Shown: positions 8,213 through 16,728 of the stretch, one piece after another
Numbering within the stretch: position 1 is the stretch's first letter
Layout: each line of letters begins with the position of its first letter
Assembly: GCF_003315205.1 (NCBI RefSeq)
Contig: NZ_QNRR01000002.1
Location: 652,881 to 716,880, forward strand
Source of the DNA: Roseimicrobium gellanilyticum
Lineage (GTDB): Bacteria; Verrucomicrobiota; Verrucomicrobiia; Verrucomicrobiales; Verrucomicrobiaceae
Direction: 5' to 3'
Length of the DNA stretch: 64,000 bases
Made by a program: the position numbers and the translations under genes
The notes under the pieces: model-generated
Told to the model about the DNA's origin: nothing
Seen by the model: the letters and a program-made list of their open reading frames with translations, nothing else
Database searches by the model: none

Positions 8213-9448
8213 TTGAGCCCTCTCGATCCACCAACCCAAGCTTCCATACCTGAAGAGACCGCTGTGCCACCACCGGCCTCTTCAGCTGCCACGTTTGCAC
8301 CTGTGGCTGTCGTTGAGCGCTACTCCGCACTCGATGTGATTCGTGGCGTCGCTCTTTTCGGAGTGTTGCTGGTGAATCTCGTCGTGGGATTCCGTGTGTG
8401 CATATTCGAGTACTACTTCACTTTTCACACGCATCCGGGCATTGCCAACATGGTGGCGGACTACGTGCGGGAGATTTTCATCTCGGGAAAGGCGATGGCT
8501 CTGTTCACCCTGCTCTTTGGCGTGGGAGTGGCGGTGCAGTATGACAGGGCTCGTGCGCGTGGACGCAGGCCGGTGTGGTTCCTCCTGCGGCGCCTGCTTG
8601 TGCTGCTTTGTTTTGGTGTGCTGCACTACCTCCTGCTCTGGGATGGGGATGTGCTGATGCTCTATGCCATGTGTGGCTTCGCATTATTGCTCTTTGTGAA
8701 GGCTTCACCCAAGGTGCTGGTATCCTTTGGCATCCTGCTGCTTCTCGCCCTGCCGGTGCTTTTTGGCATGACCAGCAGTGGAGCCATGGACAAGGAAATG
8801 TGGCGGGAGCCGATCGAGGCTTTCGCGGAATGGTACGCGCATCCGGTTTATGCGGCGTTGGTGGGGTTTCGGTTCCTGATGGTGCCTTACTTTTTGTCCA
8901 TTGCGATTTTCCTGCAGTTTGTTCCCACGGCTGGCCTCATGCTTCTGGGCATGGCGGCATGGCGTTCGGGTGTAGTGCAGCATCCCGGGACGCGGAACCG
9001 ATTGTTGTGGGGCATGGTGATCGGCGGTGGTGGGGTGGGGATCTGCGCCACTCTTGTGGATGTGCTCGCCCAAGCTGCCCAACTGGATCTAGGCAGATAC
9101 ATTTGGATATGCAGCATCCTCGCCCAAGTGCCGCTCGCTCTCGCGTATGGGTCTGCCATGCTCCTGTACCTACAGCGTCATCCGGTGGGTGCGTGGCGTG
9201 TCTATTTCGCTGCCGCTGGTCGCATGGCGGTCACGAACTACCTGACGCAGTCCTTAATTTTCTCCTTCCTCTTTTACGGATACGGCTTCGGACTGTTTGG
9301 AAAGCTGAACACCGTGACAGCTACTTTGCTCGGCATCCTGGTGTATCTCTGCCAGCTTCGCCTCAGTCACTACTGGCTGCAGCACCATCGTTTCGGACCA
9401 GTCGAATGGCTCTGGCGGAGACTCACCTACGGCAAACAAGCTGTATAG
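8213..9448 (+). CDS. DUF418 (YeiB-like) integral membrane protein
   Basis: Polytopic inner-membrane protein of the DUF418/YeiB family, function not established. The motif RYSALDVIRGVALFGVLLVNL matches the family N-terminal block (ALDxxRGxALxGxLLVN). The second conserved end, AAAGRMAVTNYLTQSLI followed by LRLSHYWLQHHRFGPVEWLWRRLTYG, is the classic DUF418 C-terminus (GPxEWxWRxxTY). About eight to ten hydrophobic segments lie between. The start is uncertain: TTG at 8213 is the longest, while GTG at 8264 has a GAAGAG purine run 6 nt upstream; both precede the conserved region. 411 residues from the longer start. Confidence 0.88.
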   Translation: MSPLDPPTQASIPEETAVPPPASSAATFAPVAVVERYSALDVIRGVALFGVLLVNLVVGFRVCIFEYYFTFHTHPGIANMVADYVREIFISGKAMALFTLLFGVGVAVQYDRARARGRRPVWFLLRRLLVLLCFGVLHYLLLWDGDVLMLYAMCGFALLLFVKASPKVLVSFGILLLLALPVLFGMTSSGAMDKEMWREPIEAFAEWYAHPVYAALVGFRFLMVPYFLSIAIFLQFVPTAGLMLLGMAAWRSGVVQHPGTRNRLLWGMVIGGGGVGICATLVDVLAQAAQLDLGRYIWICSILAQVPLALAYGSAMLLYLQRHPVGAWRVYFAAAGRMAVTNYLTQSLIFSFLFYGYGFGLFGKLNTVTATLLGILVYLCQLRLSHYWLQHHRFGPVEWLWRRLTYGKQAV

Positions 9449-9517
9449 GAACAGCCCTGGAGAGCCATTCTCGCTTTTGTTTGCGCCCCATCTGTCAGGT
9501 GAGCTATACTTGGATGA

Positions 9518-10057
9518 ATGGAATTGGCTCCAGATGATGCCAGCATCAGAAAGGAAATAGAGTCCGTTTTTGGCTCGGCAGCTCGGCCCAAAGTCTTCAC
9601 AGTGGCGGATGGAGATCCAGAGTGCATGGACTATGACAGGCTGTTTCATGCGCACATTCCGGTAACGCTTCCGATAAAGGAGTTTGTATCAGGCATGGAT
9701 CCACTCTCGGAATTGCTGCCGGATGGCATGAAATATCTTTTCCCAACGCTCGTCGATTTCGTGCTTCGCACGCCTTGCCAGGTGCATTCTGGCTGGGCTG
9801 GTGTTGGCTTGCTGAACAAACTTTGGGGGGACTCAGAGTTCAGGCAACAATGCACCGCCATCGAGAAGGACGTGATCACAAAGTTCCTGCGACACCTGCG
9901 AAAGACCCGGTTGGATTTGATTGGAGAATGTTATTCGATTGAGGACTTCGACAAAATCTCGTCCCTTTGGGAAGCTGGAAGCTGCGTGCTTTCTACCCCA
10001 GCGGCCCAATCCACATCCTCAGCAGCATCAAGTTCACCGTCGTCGTCACCATGCTGA
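9518..10057 (+). CDS. Hypothetical protein, DUF6714-like
   Basis: Small soluble protein without catalytic motifs. The layout IRKEIESVF near the N-terminus, then HIPVTLPIKEF and LLPDGMKYLFPTLVDFVL, resembles DUF6714-type proteins by memory of the family pattern only. ATG 9518. The last 21 or so residues are Ser/Ala-rich (STPAAQSTSSAASSSPSSSPC) and are read through the antisense of the AEC transporter C-terminus. The two convergent genes overlap by 65 bp, so the native stop may have been lost. 179 residues. Confidence 0.65.
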   Translation: MELAPDDASIRKEIESVFGSAARPKVFTVADGDPECMDYDRLFHAHIPVTLPIKEFVSGMDPLSELLPDGMKYLFPTLVDFVLRTPCQVHSGWAGVGLLNKLWGDSEFRQQCTAIEKDVITKFLRHLRKTRLDLIGECYSIEDFDKISSLWEAGSCVLSTPAAQSTSSAASSSPSSSPC

Positions 10058-10940
10058 AGAGCGTGCTGTAATACACCGCTGACGTCGCAAACGACGTGTC
10101 CCCGCCAAACTCATGCGCCAGCAGCGCGGTATTCACCGCCGTGGGCGCGCCAGCCACCAGCACCAGGGCAGCAGAAACGGATTTGGGGAAGCCGAACAGC
10201 ATCGTCAATCCCAGCGCCAGCATCGGTGCCAGCACGAGGCGAATGCCCAGCGCACTCCACAGCGGCGCTGCGAAGGGGGCGGGCTTGGTCTGGGACATCT
10301 GCACCCCCAGGGTGAAAAGCGCGATCCCCACCAGCGCGGACTGCAGGAGGTCCAGCGGCTGCCAGAGGAAATTGATCTGTTGCACCTGCCAGCCGCTGGC
10401 CCGGGTGATCACGCCAGCGGCGAGCGCGTAGAGGGTGGGCTGGCGCAGCATCTTGGCCAGGGCCCGCTTGTGCGCGCCGGGCTTCTCCCCGCGTTCCTGG
10501 GCCAGGAAGAGGCCCACGGTGAAGGTGGCCACATTCATGGTGGCCAGCACGTAGACCTGTACGGCGGCCCCGGCGTGGCCAAAGGCGAGGGTGACCAGCG
10601 GCAGGCCGTAGTTTCCACAATTGTAGAACATCGTGGCCAGGCGCATGGCCTGCCCTTGCTGGCCCGGCAGCCGCAGCGCCTTGGAGGCCACCGTGGCGCA
10701 GACGAACATGGTGGCAATGGTCCCGACTGTGAATCCCACAATCCGCAGCGCCTCGCCGCCACTCAGCTCCGTATCCACCACCCGGGCAAAGATGAAGGCC
10801 GGCACCAGCAGGTAGATGTTCAACTTGATCAGGGTCTCCAGATGCAGGCGGAACTTGCGGTCCAGCAACCATCCCAGCCCCACCACGAAGAAAATGGGAG
10901 CACAAACCTCCAGAAAGATGTCAAAGAAGGACAGAGACAC
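9993..10940 (-). CDS. AEC family (auxin efflux carrier-like) transporter
   Basis: Predicted inner-membrane carrier of the AEC/MdcF family, which exports or imports organic anions. 315 residues with about ten membrane segments. N-terminal APIFFVVGLGWLLDRKF and LIKLNIYLLVPAFIFARVV fit the first two family helices. FYNCGNYGLPLVTLAFG is the conserved N-x-x-N-x-G-LP motif of the substrate path. The second half repeats the topology (PLDLLQSALVGIALFTLGVQM). The GTG start at 10940 gives the expected N-terminus. Its 3' end overlaps the convergent gene by 65 bp. Substrate unknown. Confidence 0.9.
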   Translation of the reverse strand: MSLSFFDIFLEVCAPIFFVVGLGWLLDRKFRLHLETLIKLNIYLLVPAFIFARVVDTELSGGEALRIVGFTVGTIATMFVCATVASKALRLPGQQGQAMRLATMFYNCGNYGLPLVTLAFGHAGAAVQVYVLATMNVATFTVGLFLAQERGEKPGAHKRALAKMLRQPTLYALAAGVITRASGWQVQQINFLWQPLDLLQSALVGIALFTLGVQMSQTKPAPFAAPLWSALGIRLVLAPMLALGLTMLFGFPKSVSAALVLVAGAPTAVNTALLAHEFGGDTSFATSAVYYSTLFSMVTTTVNLMLLRMWIGPLG

Positions 10941-11083
10941 GGAAAGTCCTCATTTCAGCGGTATCACGACGGCGGTCAACCCCGTGGGTCAGATTTGGCC
11001 CGGGGCGTGCGAACTGCCTTTCTCCGCGTGAAAAACCGCTTTCCTCTGCCGTCTTCCCCTCTACCTTTCACCCCCACGCCCTG

Positions 11084-11611
11084 ATGCATTCAGAGTTCGA
11101 CTTTCAATACGCCATGGAAAACACGCGCGTTCTGCACGAGCCAGACCGCCGTATCGACACGTTCGGAAGTACCCAGTTTGAGTTCCAGATGGTGACCGAG
11201 CTCATGGATTCCACCAACGTTTCCCGCGTCCGCTCGGGGCGCATCGAGGCGCAGAAGCCCCTCATCGTGAAGCCCCACGCCCTGGACGAGTGGAGCTTCG
11301 AAGGCTTCGGCCAGGAAGGGGAGGCATTCGGCCAGTGGGTGAAGGAGAACCTCACCAACCTCGCCATCCTGAAGTACGGATTCCAGTTCAAGCGCAGCGA
11401 CGTGAGCGAAGAGATGGTGCATGAGCCTCTCGCCGTCGTGTGCGACCGCCTGCTGAGCGACCAGCGCGCCAGCGGAAACCCGATGCGCGCCATCATTCAT
11501 GGCGTGGACGACACCTGGGAAATCTCTCTGCTGCGATTCATGTTCGAGATGGTCGAGAAATCCCACAACATCAATCGCTTCGACTTCAAGCGCCGTGGCC
11601 TCTTGGGCTGA
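11084..11611 (+). CDS. Conserved hypothetical protein
   Basis: 175-residue soluble protein without recognised domains, signal peptide or membrane segments; mixed charge, with an acidic middle. Visible blocks are HEPDRRIDTFGSTQFEFQMV and MRAIIHGVDDTWEISLLRFM. ATG at 11084. Codon use matches the surroundings. The LysM-protein gene starts 17 bp after its stop in the same direction, which suggests co-transcription. The family was not recognised. Confidence 0.8.
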   Translation: MHSEFDFQYAMENTRVLHEPDRRIDTFGSTQFEFQMVTELMDSTNVSRVRSGRIEAQKPLIVKPHALDEWSFEGFGQEGEAFGQWVKENLTNLAILKYGFQFKRSDVSEEMVHEPLAVVCDRLLSDQRASGNPMRAIIHGVDDTWEISLLRFMFEMVEKSHNINRFDFKRRGLLG

Positions 11612-11628
11612 CGCGCTTTTTGCGGGAA

Positions 11629-12594
11629 ATGAGCCGTTTTAAAATCGTCATCTTCCTCATGGCCGTCGGCATTGCCGGCTCGGTCATTGCGGCGGCCTAC
11701 TGGTACTACACCCGCGTGATGGGCCATGACACCAAGGTCCAGAAGGAGATCAAGCAGCTCCAGACCCAGAAGACCGCGCTGCCGGATCCTGGGGTGCGTC
11801 GCTTCGACAAGGCGGTCGAACTGCTCAATGAAAACAATTTCCCGGAAGCGCGTGCTGCGCTGGCGGAAATGTTGAAGACCTTTCCAGACTCCTCCCGTGC
11901 CGCGGAAGCGCGGCGCATCATCGGGGAGATGAACATGGACATGCTCTTCAGCAAGGAGGACAACACCGCCCGACGCGACTACATCGTGCAGCCGGGTCAG
12001 GGGCTCCTGGCGATTGCGACGAAGAACCAGACCACCATCGAGTGCCTGCTGCGCGCCAATGGTCTGCAGAGCCATCGGTTGCAACCCGGCGACAAGGTCT
12101 CCGTGTTCCCCCTGGATTTCGAGATCTTGATCGATGTCTCGGACAAGACGCTTCAACTCAAGCTCAAGGGTACGCCTTTCAAGATGTACAACGCCATTGA
12201 CGTGAAAGTACCGCCTGGCATGCGCATTCCAGCCCCTGAGCTGAAGATTTCCGGCAAATCCGCCATCTACAATGGCAAACCTGCCGATTCCCTGAGCCCC
12301 GATTTCATGGAGGCGGACAAGTCCCTCACAGCTACGAAAGGGAACAACAACTTTATGATTCGCTCCCTGCCGCGCGCCAAGCCCGCGCAGCCGGCCGCCA
12401 CGACTGCGGCAGCGCCTCCCACCAAGGAACAGGGTGGCAACCGCAAACAGACCGGCAAGAAGGGCGCCCAGCCAGCCGCTGATGAACCGGCACTGCCCGA
12501 ACTTGCCCCTACAGGCCTCTTCCTTCCCCGGGAAGATATCGAGGAACTTTACACCATCATCCGCCAGCAGACTCCGGTTGAAATCAGACGTTGA
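11629..12594 (+). CDS. LysM-domain membrane-anchored protein with a YkuD-like fragment
   Basis: Cell-envelope protein, 321 residues. N-terminal anchor helix at about 5-27 (IVIFLMAVGIAGSVIAAAYW). A TPR-like helical segment (about 57-100: FDKAVELLNENNFPEARAAL) follows, then a LysM peptidoglycan-binding domain at about 118-161 (DYIVQPGQGLLAIATKN, GLQSHRLQPGDKVSVF). Residues 163-190 (FEILIDVSDKTLQLKLKG) resemble the opening strands of an L,D-transpeptidase YkuD domain. The catalytic HGT and SHGC-type motifs are absent; a Pro/Ala/Lys-rich tail follows. ATG 11629 is chosen because it directly precedes the anchor. Confidence 0.85.
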   Translation: MSRFKIVIFLMAVGIAGSVIAAAYWYYTRVMGHDTKVQKEIKQLQTQKTALPDPGVRRFDKAVELLNENNFPEARAALAEMLKTFPDSSRAAEARRIIGEMNMDMLFSKEDNTARRDYIVQPGQGLLAIATKNQTTIECLLRANGLQSHRLQPGDKVSVFPLDFEILIDVSDKTLQLKLKGTPFKMYNAIDVKVPPGMRIPAPELKISGKSAIYNGKPADSLSPDFMEADKSLTATKGNNNFMIRSLPRAKPAQPAATTAAAPPTKEQGGNRKQTGKKGAQPAADEPALPELAPTGLFLPREDIEELYTIIRQQTPVEIRR

Positions 12595-12637
12595 GCGACT
12601 GGCGGCATCCCATACACACTTCTGACGAACGACACTC

Positions 12638-13600
12638 ATGAAACAAGCTCTGGAATTTGAAAAGCCGCTCCTGAAAGCCCGCGAAGACCTGGAGGAAGCG
12701 CGCCGGCGTCAGCAGTTGCGAAATACCCAGAAGATCACCACCACGGTGGATGAGCTTGAAAAGAAGGTAGATCAGCTTGAAAGAGAGACTTACGCCAACC
12801 TCAGCCCGTGGCAGAGGGTGCAAATCGCGCGCCACGGCCAGCGTCCCTATATGCTGGACTACGCGAAACATGCCTTTGATGACTTCGTGGAGTTGCATGG
12901 CGACCGCCATGTGGGAGATGACAACGCCATGCCCGCAGGCTTTGCCACCATCGGCGGACGCAAGGTGGTGTTGATTGGTCAGCAGAAGGGACGCGATACG
13001 AAGGAGAACCTCCTTCGCAACTTCGGCAGTGCGCATCCGGAAGGGTATCGCAAAGCGCTCCGCCTCATGCGCATCGCGGAGAAGTTCAGCCTTCCCGTCA
13101 TCTGTCTTATCGATACGCCCGGAGCTTTCCCTGGCATTGGGGCCGAGGAGCGTAACATCGCTGAGGCCATCGCCTTCAATCTCCTTGAGATGATGAAAAT
13201 CCGCACGCCCATGGTCAGCGTGGTCATCGGTGAAGGCGGCTCTGGTGGAGCGCTCGGTATCGGTGTGACCGACCGCGTGCTCATCATGGAGAATGCGTAC
13301 TACTCGGTGATTTCCCCCGAAGGCTGTGCGGCCATCTTGTGGAAGCATCGCCAGCATGCTCCCGAGGCGGCACAGGCGTTGAAGCTCAGTGCACCGGATT
13401 TGAAGGAACTCGGCATCGTAGATGGGATCGTACGTGAGCCCGTGGGTGGTGCGCACCATGATCACCAGGCTGCTGCCCAGTCCCTGAAGGACGCCATCCT
13501 TGGAGCTCTGGACGAGATCTCCGGAACACCGATGGATACGCTGCTGCAGCAGCGGTACGACAAGTTCCGCGCGCTTGGCAAGTTCACGGAGCGCGGCTGA
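12638..13600 (+). CDS. accA: Acetyl-CoA carboxylase carboxyltransferase subunit alpha
   Basis: Alpha half of the carboxyltransferase that moves CO2 from carboxybiotin to acetyl-CoA, making malonyl-CoA for fatty acid synthesis; partner is AccD, not in this window. 320 residues, normal length. N-terminal helical LEFEKPLLKAREDLEE is the AccA start. The core has ELHGDRHVGDDNAM, GFATIGGRKVVLIGQQKGRDTKENL (split here: GFATIGG, GQQKGRDTKENL), NFGSAHPEGYRKALRLM, IDTPGAFPGIGAEERN and EGGSGGALGIGVTD, followed by YYSVISPEGCAAILW. ATG 12638. Its stop is 12 bp from the stop of the convergent gene, leaving no room for a terminator. Confidence 0.98.
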   Translation: MKQALEFEKPLLKAREDLEEARRRQQLRNTQKITTTVDELEKKVDQLERETYANLSPWQRVQIARHGQRPYMLDYAKHAFDDFVELHGDRHVGDDNAMPAGFATIGGRKVVLIGQQKGRDTKENLLRNFGSAHPEGYRKALRLMRIAEKFSLPVICLIDTPGAFPGIGAEERNIAEAIAFNLLEMMKIRTPMVSVVIGEGGSGGALGIGVTDRVLIMENAYYSVISPEGCAAILWKHRQHAPEAAQALKLSAPDLKELGIVDGIVREPVGGAHHDHQAAAQSLKDAILGALDEISGTPMDTLLQQRYDKFRALGKFTERG

Positions 13601-13612
13601 GTTCGTGCCAGC

Positions 13613-14089
13613 CTAGTTCGCAGGCTTCTCAAATTCCATTTCTTCCAACGCCCAGATTTCTTTCTCGGCGTTGTAGGCCCACATCTTGGCCTTCAGTACT
13701 GGCTTGGTTGACTTGCGGCCGGTGAGTGTCCAGGTGAGGAGAGGGTAGGGATCCTTCTTCTCGGCAGGCGGGAAGAAGAAATAGGAGCCGGTGCTGCGCA
13801 CTTCCAGCACCTCGACCTTCTTGTCCTTGGATGGTTTCAATTCCACGGCGAAGGGGAGGCGCATTTCGGGCTCTTCCGAGTCCTGGGATTGTACCTCGAC
13901 CACGCCACGGGCGAAGTTGTTCTTCTCATCCCATTCCTGGAAGACAACGCGGTAAACGTTTTTCAGGCCACCGTTTTCGAGCACCAAGGCGGGTTTGTCC
14001 TCAGCGGGGAGGGGAGTGGCAATGGAGCAAAGCGTCACGAGCAGCGTGGCCAGGAGAGGAAGGGATGAGTGACGCTGGAGGGAATGCAT
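13613..14089 (-). CDS. Small secreted hypothetical protein
   Basis: 158 residues with a clear Sec signal peptide (LPLLATLLVTLCSIATPLPA, likely cleaved before EDKPAL). The mature part is beta-rich and charged, with blocks VYRVVFQEWDEKNNFARG and STGSYFFFPPAEKKDPYPLL. No family recognised; an exported envelope protein is inferred from the leader only. ATG 14089; convergent with accA. Confidence 0.75.
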   Translation of the reverse strand: MHSLQRHSSLPLLATLLVTLCSIATPLPAEDKPALVLENGGLKNVYRVVFQEWDEKNNFARGVVEVQSQDSEEPEMRLPFAVELKPSKDKKVEVLEVRSTGSYFFFPPAEKKDPYPLLTWTLTGRKSTKPVLKAKMWAYNAEKEIWALEEMEFEKPAN

Positions 14090-14502
14090 GCGGGCAATTT
14101 GTCCAAGGTGGTGTGGTGTGCAATGCCTTTGTGGGGCAGAGTCCTGGGTGCTGGCGCGAGGTCGCGTGCGTGGGATGCAGCAGGGACACAGAGGAACCCA
14201 GGAGACTGGGACCCTATGGAGTGATATGATGTATCAGCAAGGTGTCCCGCGAAAATGCCTCTTCCGGAGGCATGAACTCATGACGCCTGTGAAGCGTCTC
14301 ATTGGAGGCGTTTCGCTATCACCATCATCAGGCAACCGTGTCCCAAGATTGCAACGATTCACTGACAGGTTCCTTCCTATTCTGCACGACGAACGTCATC
14401 CGGGAGTCGGGCGATTTGCAGGAATTTCGCGACTGAAATTTCATCTCCTTGAATTTGCTGACGCGCGTTTCGGTCCAACCCCCCGCGAACCAAATCACAG
14501 CC
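14090..14502. other. Intergenic region upstream of the DUF6600 gene
   Basis: About 410 bp between divergent starts. It holds a 7-bp perfect hairpin at 14255-14273 (ATGCCTC, loop TTCCG, GAGGCAT) and a second small one at 14282-14298 (GACGC/GCGTC). No gene with convincing composition is present. It probably contains the promoters of both flanking genes. Confidence 0.45.
14255..14273. repeat. Short perfect hairpin (7-bp stem)
   Basis: ATGCCTC at 14255-14261 and GAGGCAT at 14267-14273 with loop TTCCG. No T-run follows on either side, so it is a possible regulator or mRNA-leader site and not a terminator. Confidence 0.4.
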
Positions 14503-16428
14503 ATGAAAATCTTTGCCTCATTAATGACAGCACTTTTGCTGTTCGGTGCATGCATGCCGACCGCCAGGGCGGATGCCACCGTTGATATCGATTACTTTTA
14601 CGATGCCCTCTCTCCCTATGGTGATTGGGTGCAGGTGGAGGGATATGGATATTGTTTCCAGCCCTTCGTCACCGTGGATGACCCTGAGTGGCGTCCTTAC
14701 ACCGATGGTCAGTGGGCCTATACGGATGCAGGTTGGACCTGGGTATCGAATGAAGATTTTGGATGGGCCACGTATCACTATGGTCGATGGATGAAGGCTG
14801 GCACGGTGTGGCTGTGGGTACCCGGCGATGAGTGGGCACCCGCGTGGGTGAGCTGGCGATCCAGTCCTGAGTATGTGGGCTGGGCACCGCTGCCACCAGA
14901 AGCCGTATGGCAGCCAGATGTGGGATTCTCCGTGGCGGTGGATACTACCTATGACATCGGTCCCGCGTACTACAGCTTCGTTGCCATCAGGTATTTCGGC
15001 GCCCCTCGCCTGCGCACATATGTGGAGCCCTGGCACCGCAATGTGGACTATGTGCGGTGGACGAACAACTGCACGCACATCACCTACAGGCAGTCGGACG
15101 TACGCGTGAGGAACATCTTTATTGGCGGCCCGGACTATGTGGAAATCAACCGGTACAGTGAGCGGCCGCTCCGTCGCATGACCCTGCGCCGTGACGATGC
15201 CTTCGACCCGGGCAATCTGGATCGTGATCGCCGCTCCTTGCGTATTCGCGAGGAGGGGGATTCTCTCGTGGTAGCGGCGCCGCGTGTGACGCTGGCAGAT
15301 CGAAAGGCACCGCCCTCGGACAAGATCAAAGCCCGTCTCGACAAGTCCGCAGTGGACCGTGGCTGGCGCGGATTCAAGCAGGAGGAGGTGGGCAGTGTGC
15401 GTGAGAAGCTGAACCGCGAAGTGGCTGAAGCAAAGACCCGCCCCGGTCGTGGCGGCCCGCCGGATGCTCCCACGGGGCCTGATGGCACGCGTGGTCGCGA
15501 ACGTGGACCCGACAGTACGGTGACCCCTGGCGGACGCGCGCCGAAGGCTCTGCCCGGAACAGATGAAACCCCGGGTCGCGGCGATCGCACGCCCGGCATG
15601 CGCCGTCCCGGTGAAGATGGCTCGAACGCACGTATCCCCGGACGTCCAGGTGATGATACTCCACCCGGTGCTCGCGGCCCCCGCCGTCCCGGCGACACCG
15701 AAGAACTAAATAAGGATCGCGACGGTCGTCGTGGTCCAGACTCCACCAACCGCGGACGGGTGCCTGAATCGGCGGATCGCCCACCCGTGGGCCCTGGTCC
15801 GGGCGTTCCTCCAGAGATGAAGCCGAAGGATGATGACAACCGCGGCAAGCCGGAAGGGCGTCGTGGTAGTCGTGAAGGCGAATCCGTGCGTCCCGGTGCG
15901 GGAAACACGGTGAGTCCCGTCGTGCCGCGTCCCGGTGGGGTGCCGCCGGAGGGCAACCGCAAGGTCACGCCTCCCACGGAACGCAAGCCGGACCTGACGC
16001 CGGGCGAAGGCCCGGATCGCCGTGGACGTGCCGTCCGTCCGGACACGAGCTCTGGTGAAAACGCGATTCCGAAGCCGGATCGGACCCCCAAGCCCGACAA
16101 GGCGGAACGCAAGATCGACCGCACGCCCGATACGCCGCCTGCGCCGCGCAATATCGCGCCTCCGGTCGCTCCGGTGCCCACGCCACGGCCGGAGATTCGG
16201 AAACCCGAGCAGCCGCGTGAAGAGATGCGCCGCCGGCCCGAGGGCAATGAATCGGCCCGTCCGCAGAAGATCGAACGTCCTGAGGCGCCGCGTCCCCAGC
16301 AGATTCAGCGCCCTGAAGCTCCAAGGCCTCAACCTTCCAATCCCGCTGCTGCTGGCGGTGGAGGTGGGGGGCACAAGGAAAAGGGCGACAAGAAGGATGA
16401 GGACGAGAAGGGCAAGCGCGGCCGGTAA
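14503..16428 (+). CDS. DUF6600 domain protein with long Pro/Arg-rich tail
   Basis: Exported protein, 641 residues from ATG 14503. The signal peptide is residues 1-23 (ASLMTALLLFGAC...TARA, probable cleavage before DATVD); a weak lipobox-like LFGAC is an alternative. The DUF6600 region at about 28-150 has repeated aromatic blocks: YGDWVQVEGYGYCFQP, WRPYTDGQWAYTDAGWTW, DFGWATYHYGRW and WAPAWVSWR. From about 300 to the end it is disordered and rich in Pro, Arg, Gly, Asp and Lys, with repeated RP, PGR and RPE units; the C-terminus is a run of Lys/Asp/Glu. Function unknown; a surface-exposed or cell-wall-binding role is a guess. Followed by a terminator. Confidence 0.9.
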   Translation: MKIFASLMTALLLFGACMPTARADATVDIDYFYDALSPYGDWVQVEGYGYCFQPFVTVDDPEWRPYTDGQWAYTDAGWTWVSNEDFGWATYHYGRWMKAGTVWLWVPGDEWAPAWVSWRSSPEYVGWAPLPPEAVWQPDVGFSVAVDTTYDIGPAYYSFVAIRYFGAPRLRTYVEPWHRNVDYVRWTNNCTHITYRQSDVRVRNIFIGGPDYVEINRYSERPLRRMTLRRDDAFDPGNLDRDRRSLRIREEGDSLVVAAPRVTLADRKAPPSDKIKARLDKSAVDRGWRGFKQEEVGSVREKLNREVAEAKTRPGRGGPPDAPTGPDGTRGRERGPDSTVTPGGRAPKALPGTDETPGRGDRTPGMRRPGEDGSNARIPGRPGDDTPPGARGPRRPGDTEELNKDRDGRRGPDSTNRGRVPESADRPPVGPGPGVPPEMKPKDDDNRGKPEGRRGSREGESVRPGAGNTVSPVVPRPGGVPPEGNRKVTPPTERKPDLTPGEGPDRRGRAVRPDTSSGENAIPKPDRTPKPDKAERKIDRTPDTPPAPRNIAPPVAPVPTPRPEIRKPEQPREEMRRRPEGNESARPQKIERPEAPRPQQIQRPEAPRPQPSNPAAAGGGGGGHKEKGDKKDEDEKGKRGR

Positions 16429-16458
16429 GCCGACTCCTCCCATGTGAGCTCACACTAC

Positions 16459-16488
16459 GCTGGCGGGGTGCATGCTCCGCCAGCTTTT
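16459..16488 (+). terminator. Rho-independent terminator
   Basis: GCTGGCGG (16459-16466) pairs with CCGCCAGC (16477-16484), then TTTT (16485-16488) and further T-rich sequence, 30 bp after the DUF6600 gene stop. Confidence 0.85.
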
Positions 16489-16526
16489 CTATTTTGGGCC
16501 TGACTCCCGGGAGTCGCGCCCCTCAA

Positions 16527-16685
16527 GGAGTGGGAGCATTCCTGCTCCCATTGAAAAGCGTTGCTGTCCGTGGAGGCTACCGATTGCTCCACATGCGCGA
16601 GCGAAGTTGATGAATCAGTGTCGCAGTAGCCCCGAGCGAGTGGTGCATTGCATACCACCAATGGGAGCAGGAATGCTCCCACTCC
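16527..16685. repeat. REPIN-like element: inverted pair of 27-bp REP-type palindromes
   Basis: 16527-16553 and 16659-16685 are perfect 27-nt reverse complements, 105 bp apart. Each arm contains its own imperfect palindrome, GGGAGCA-TTCC-TGCTCCC, and so can fold as a hairpin on its own. Two such palindromes facing each other are the layout of a REPIN mobilised in trans by a REP-associated Y1 transposase. No transposase gene is in the window and no further copy of the arm was noticed. It lies between the DUF6600 gene terminator and panD. Confidence 0.75.
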
Positions 16686-16728
16686 TAGACAGGGTGGCTA
16701 CCCAAAATGGGAGACGTCTCTCTCCGCC

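Noticed and set aside
15135-16247. Arg/Ser/Pro-rich minus-strand frame opposite the DUF6600 tail
   Set aside because: Simple reflection of the low-complexity tail on the other strand.
16455-16682. 75-codon minus-strand frame over the REPIN-like element
   Set aside because: It is formed by the repeat sequence itself.
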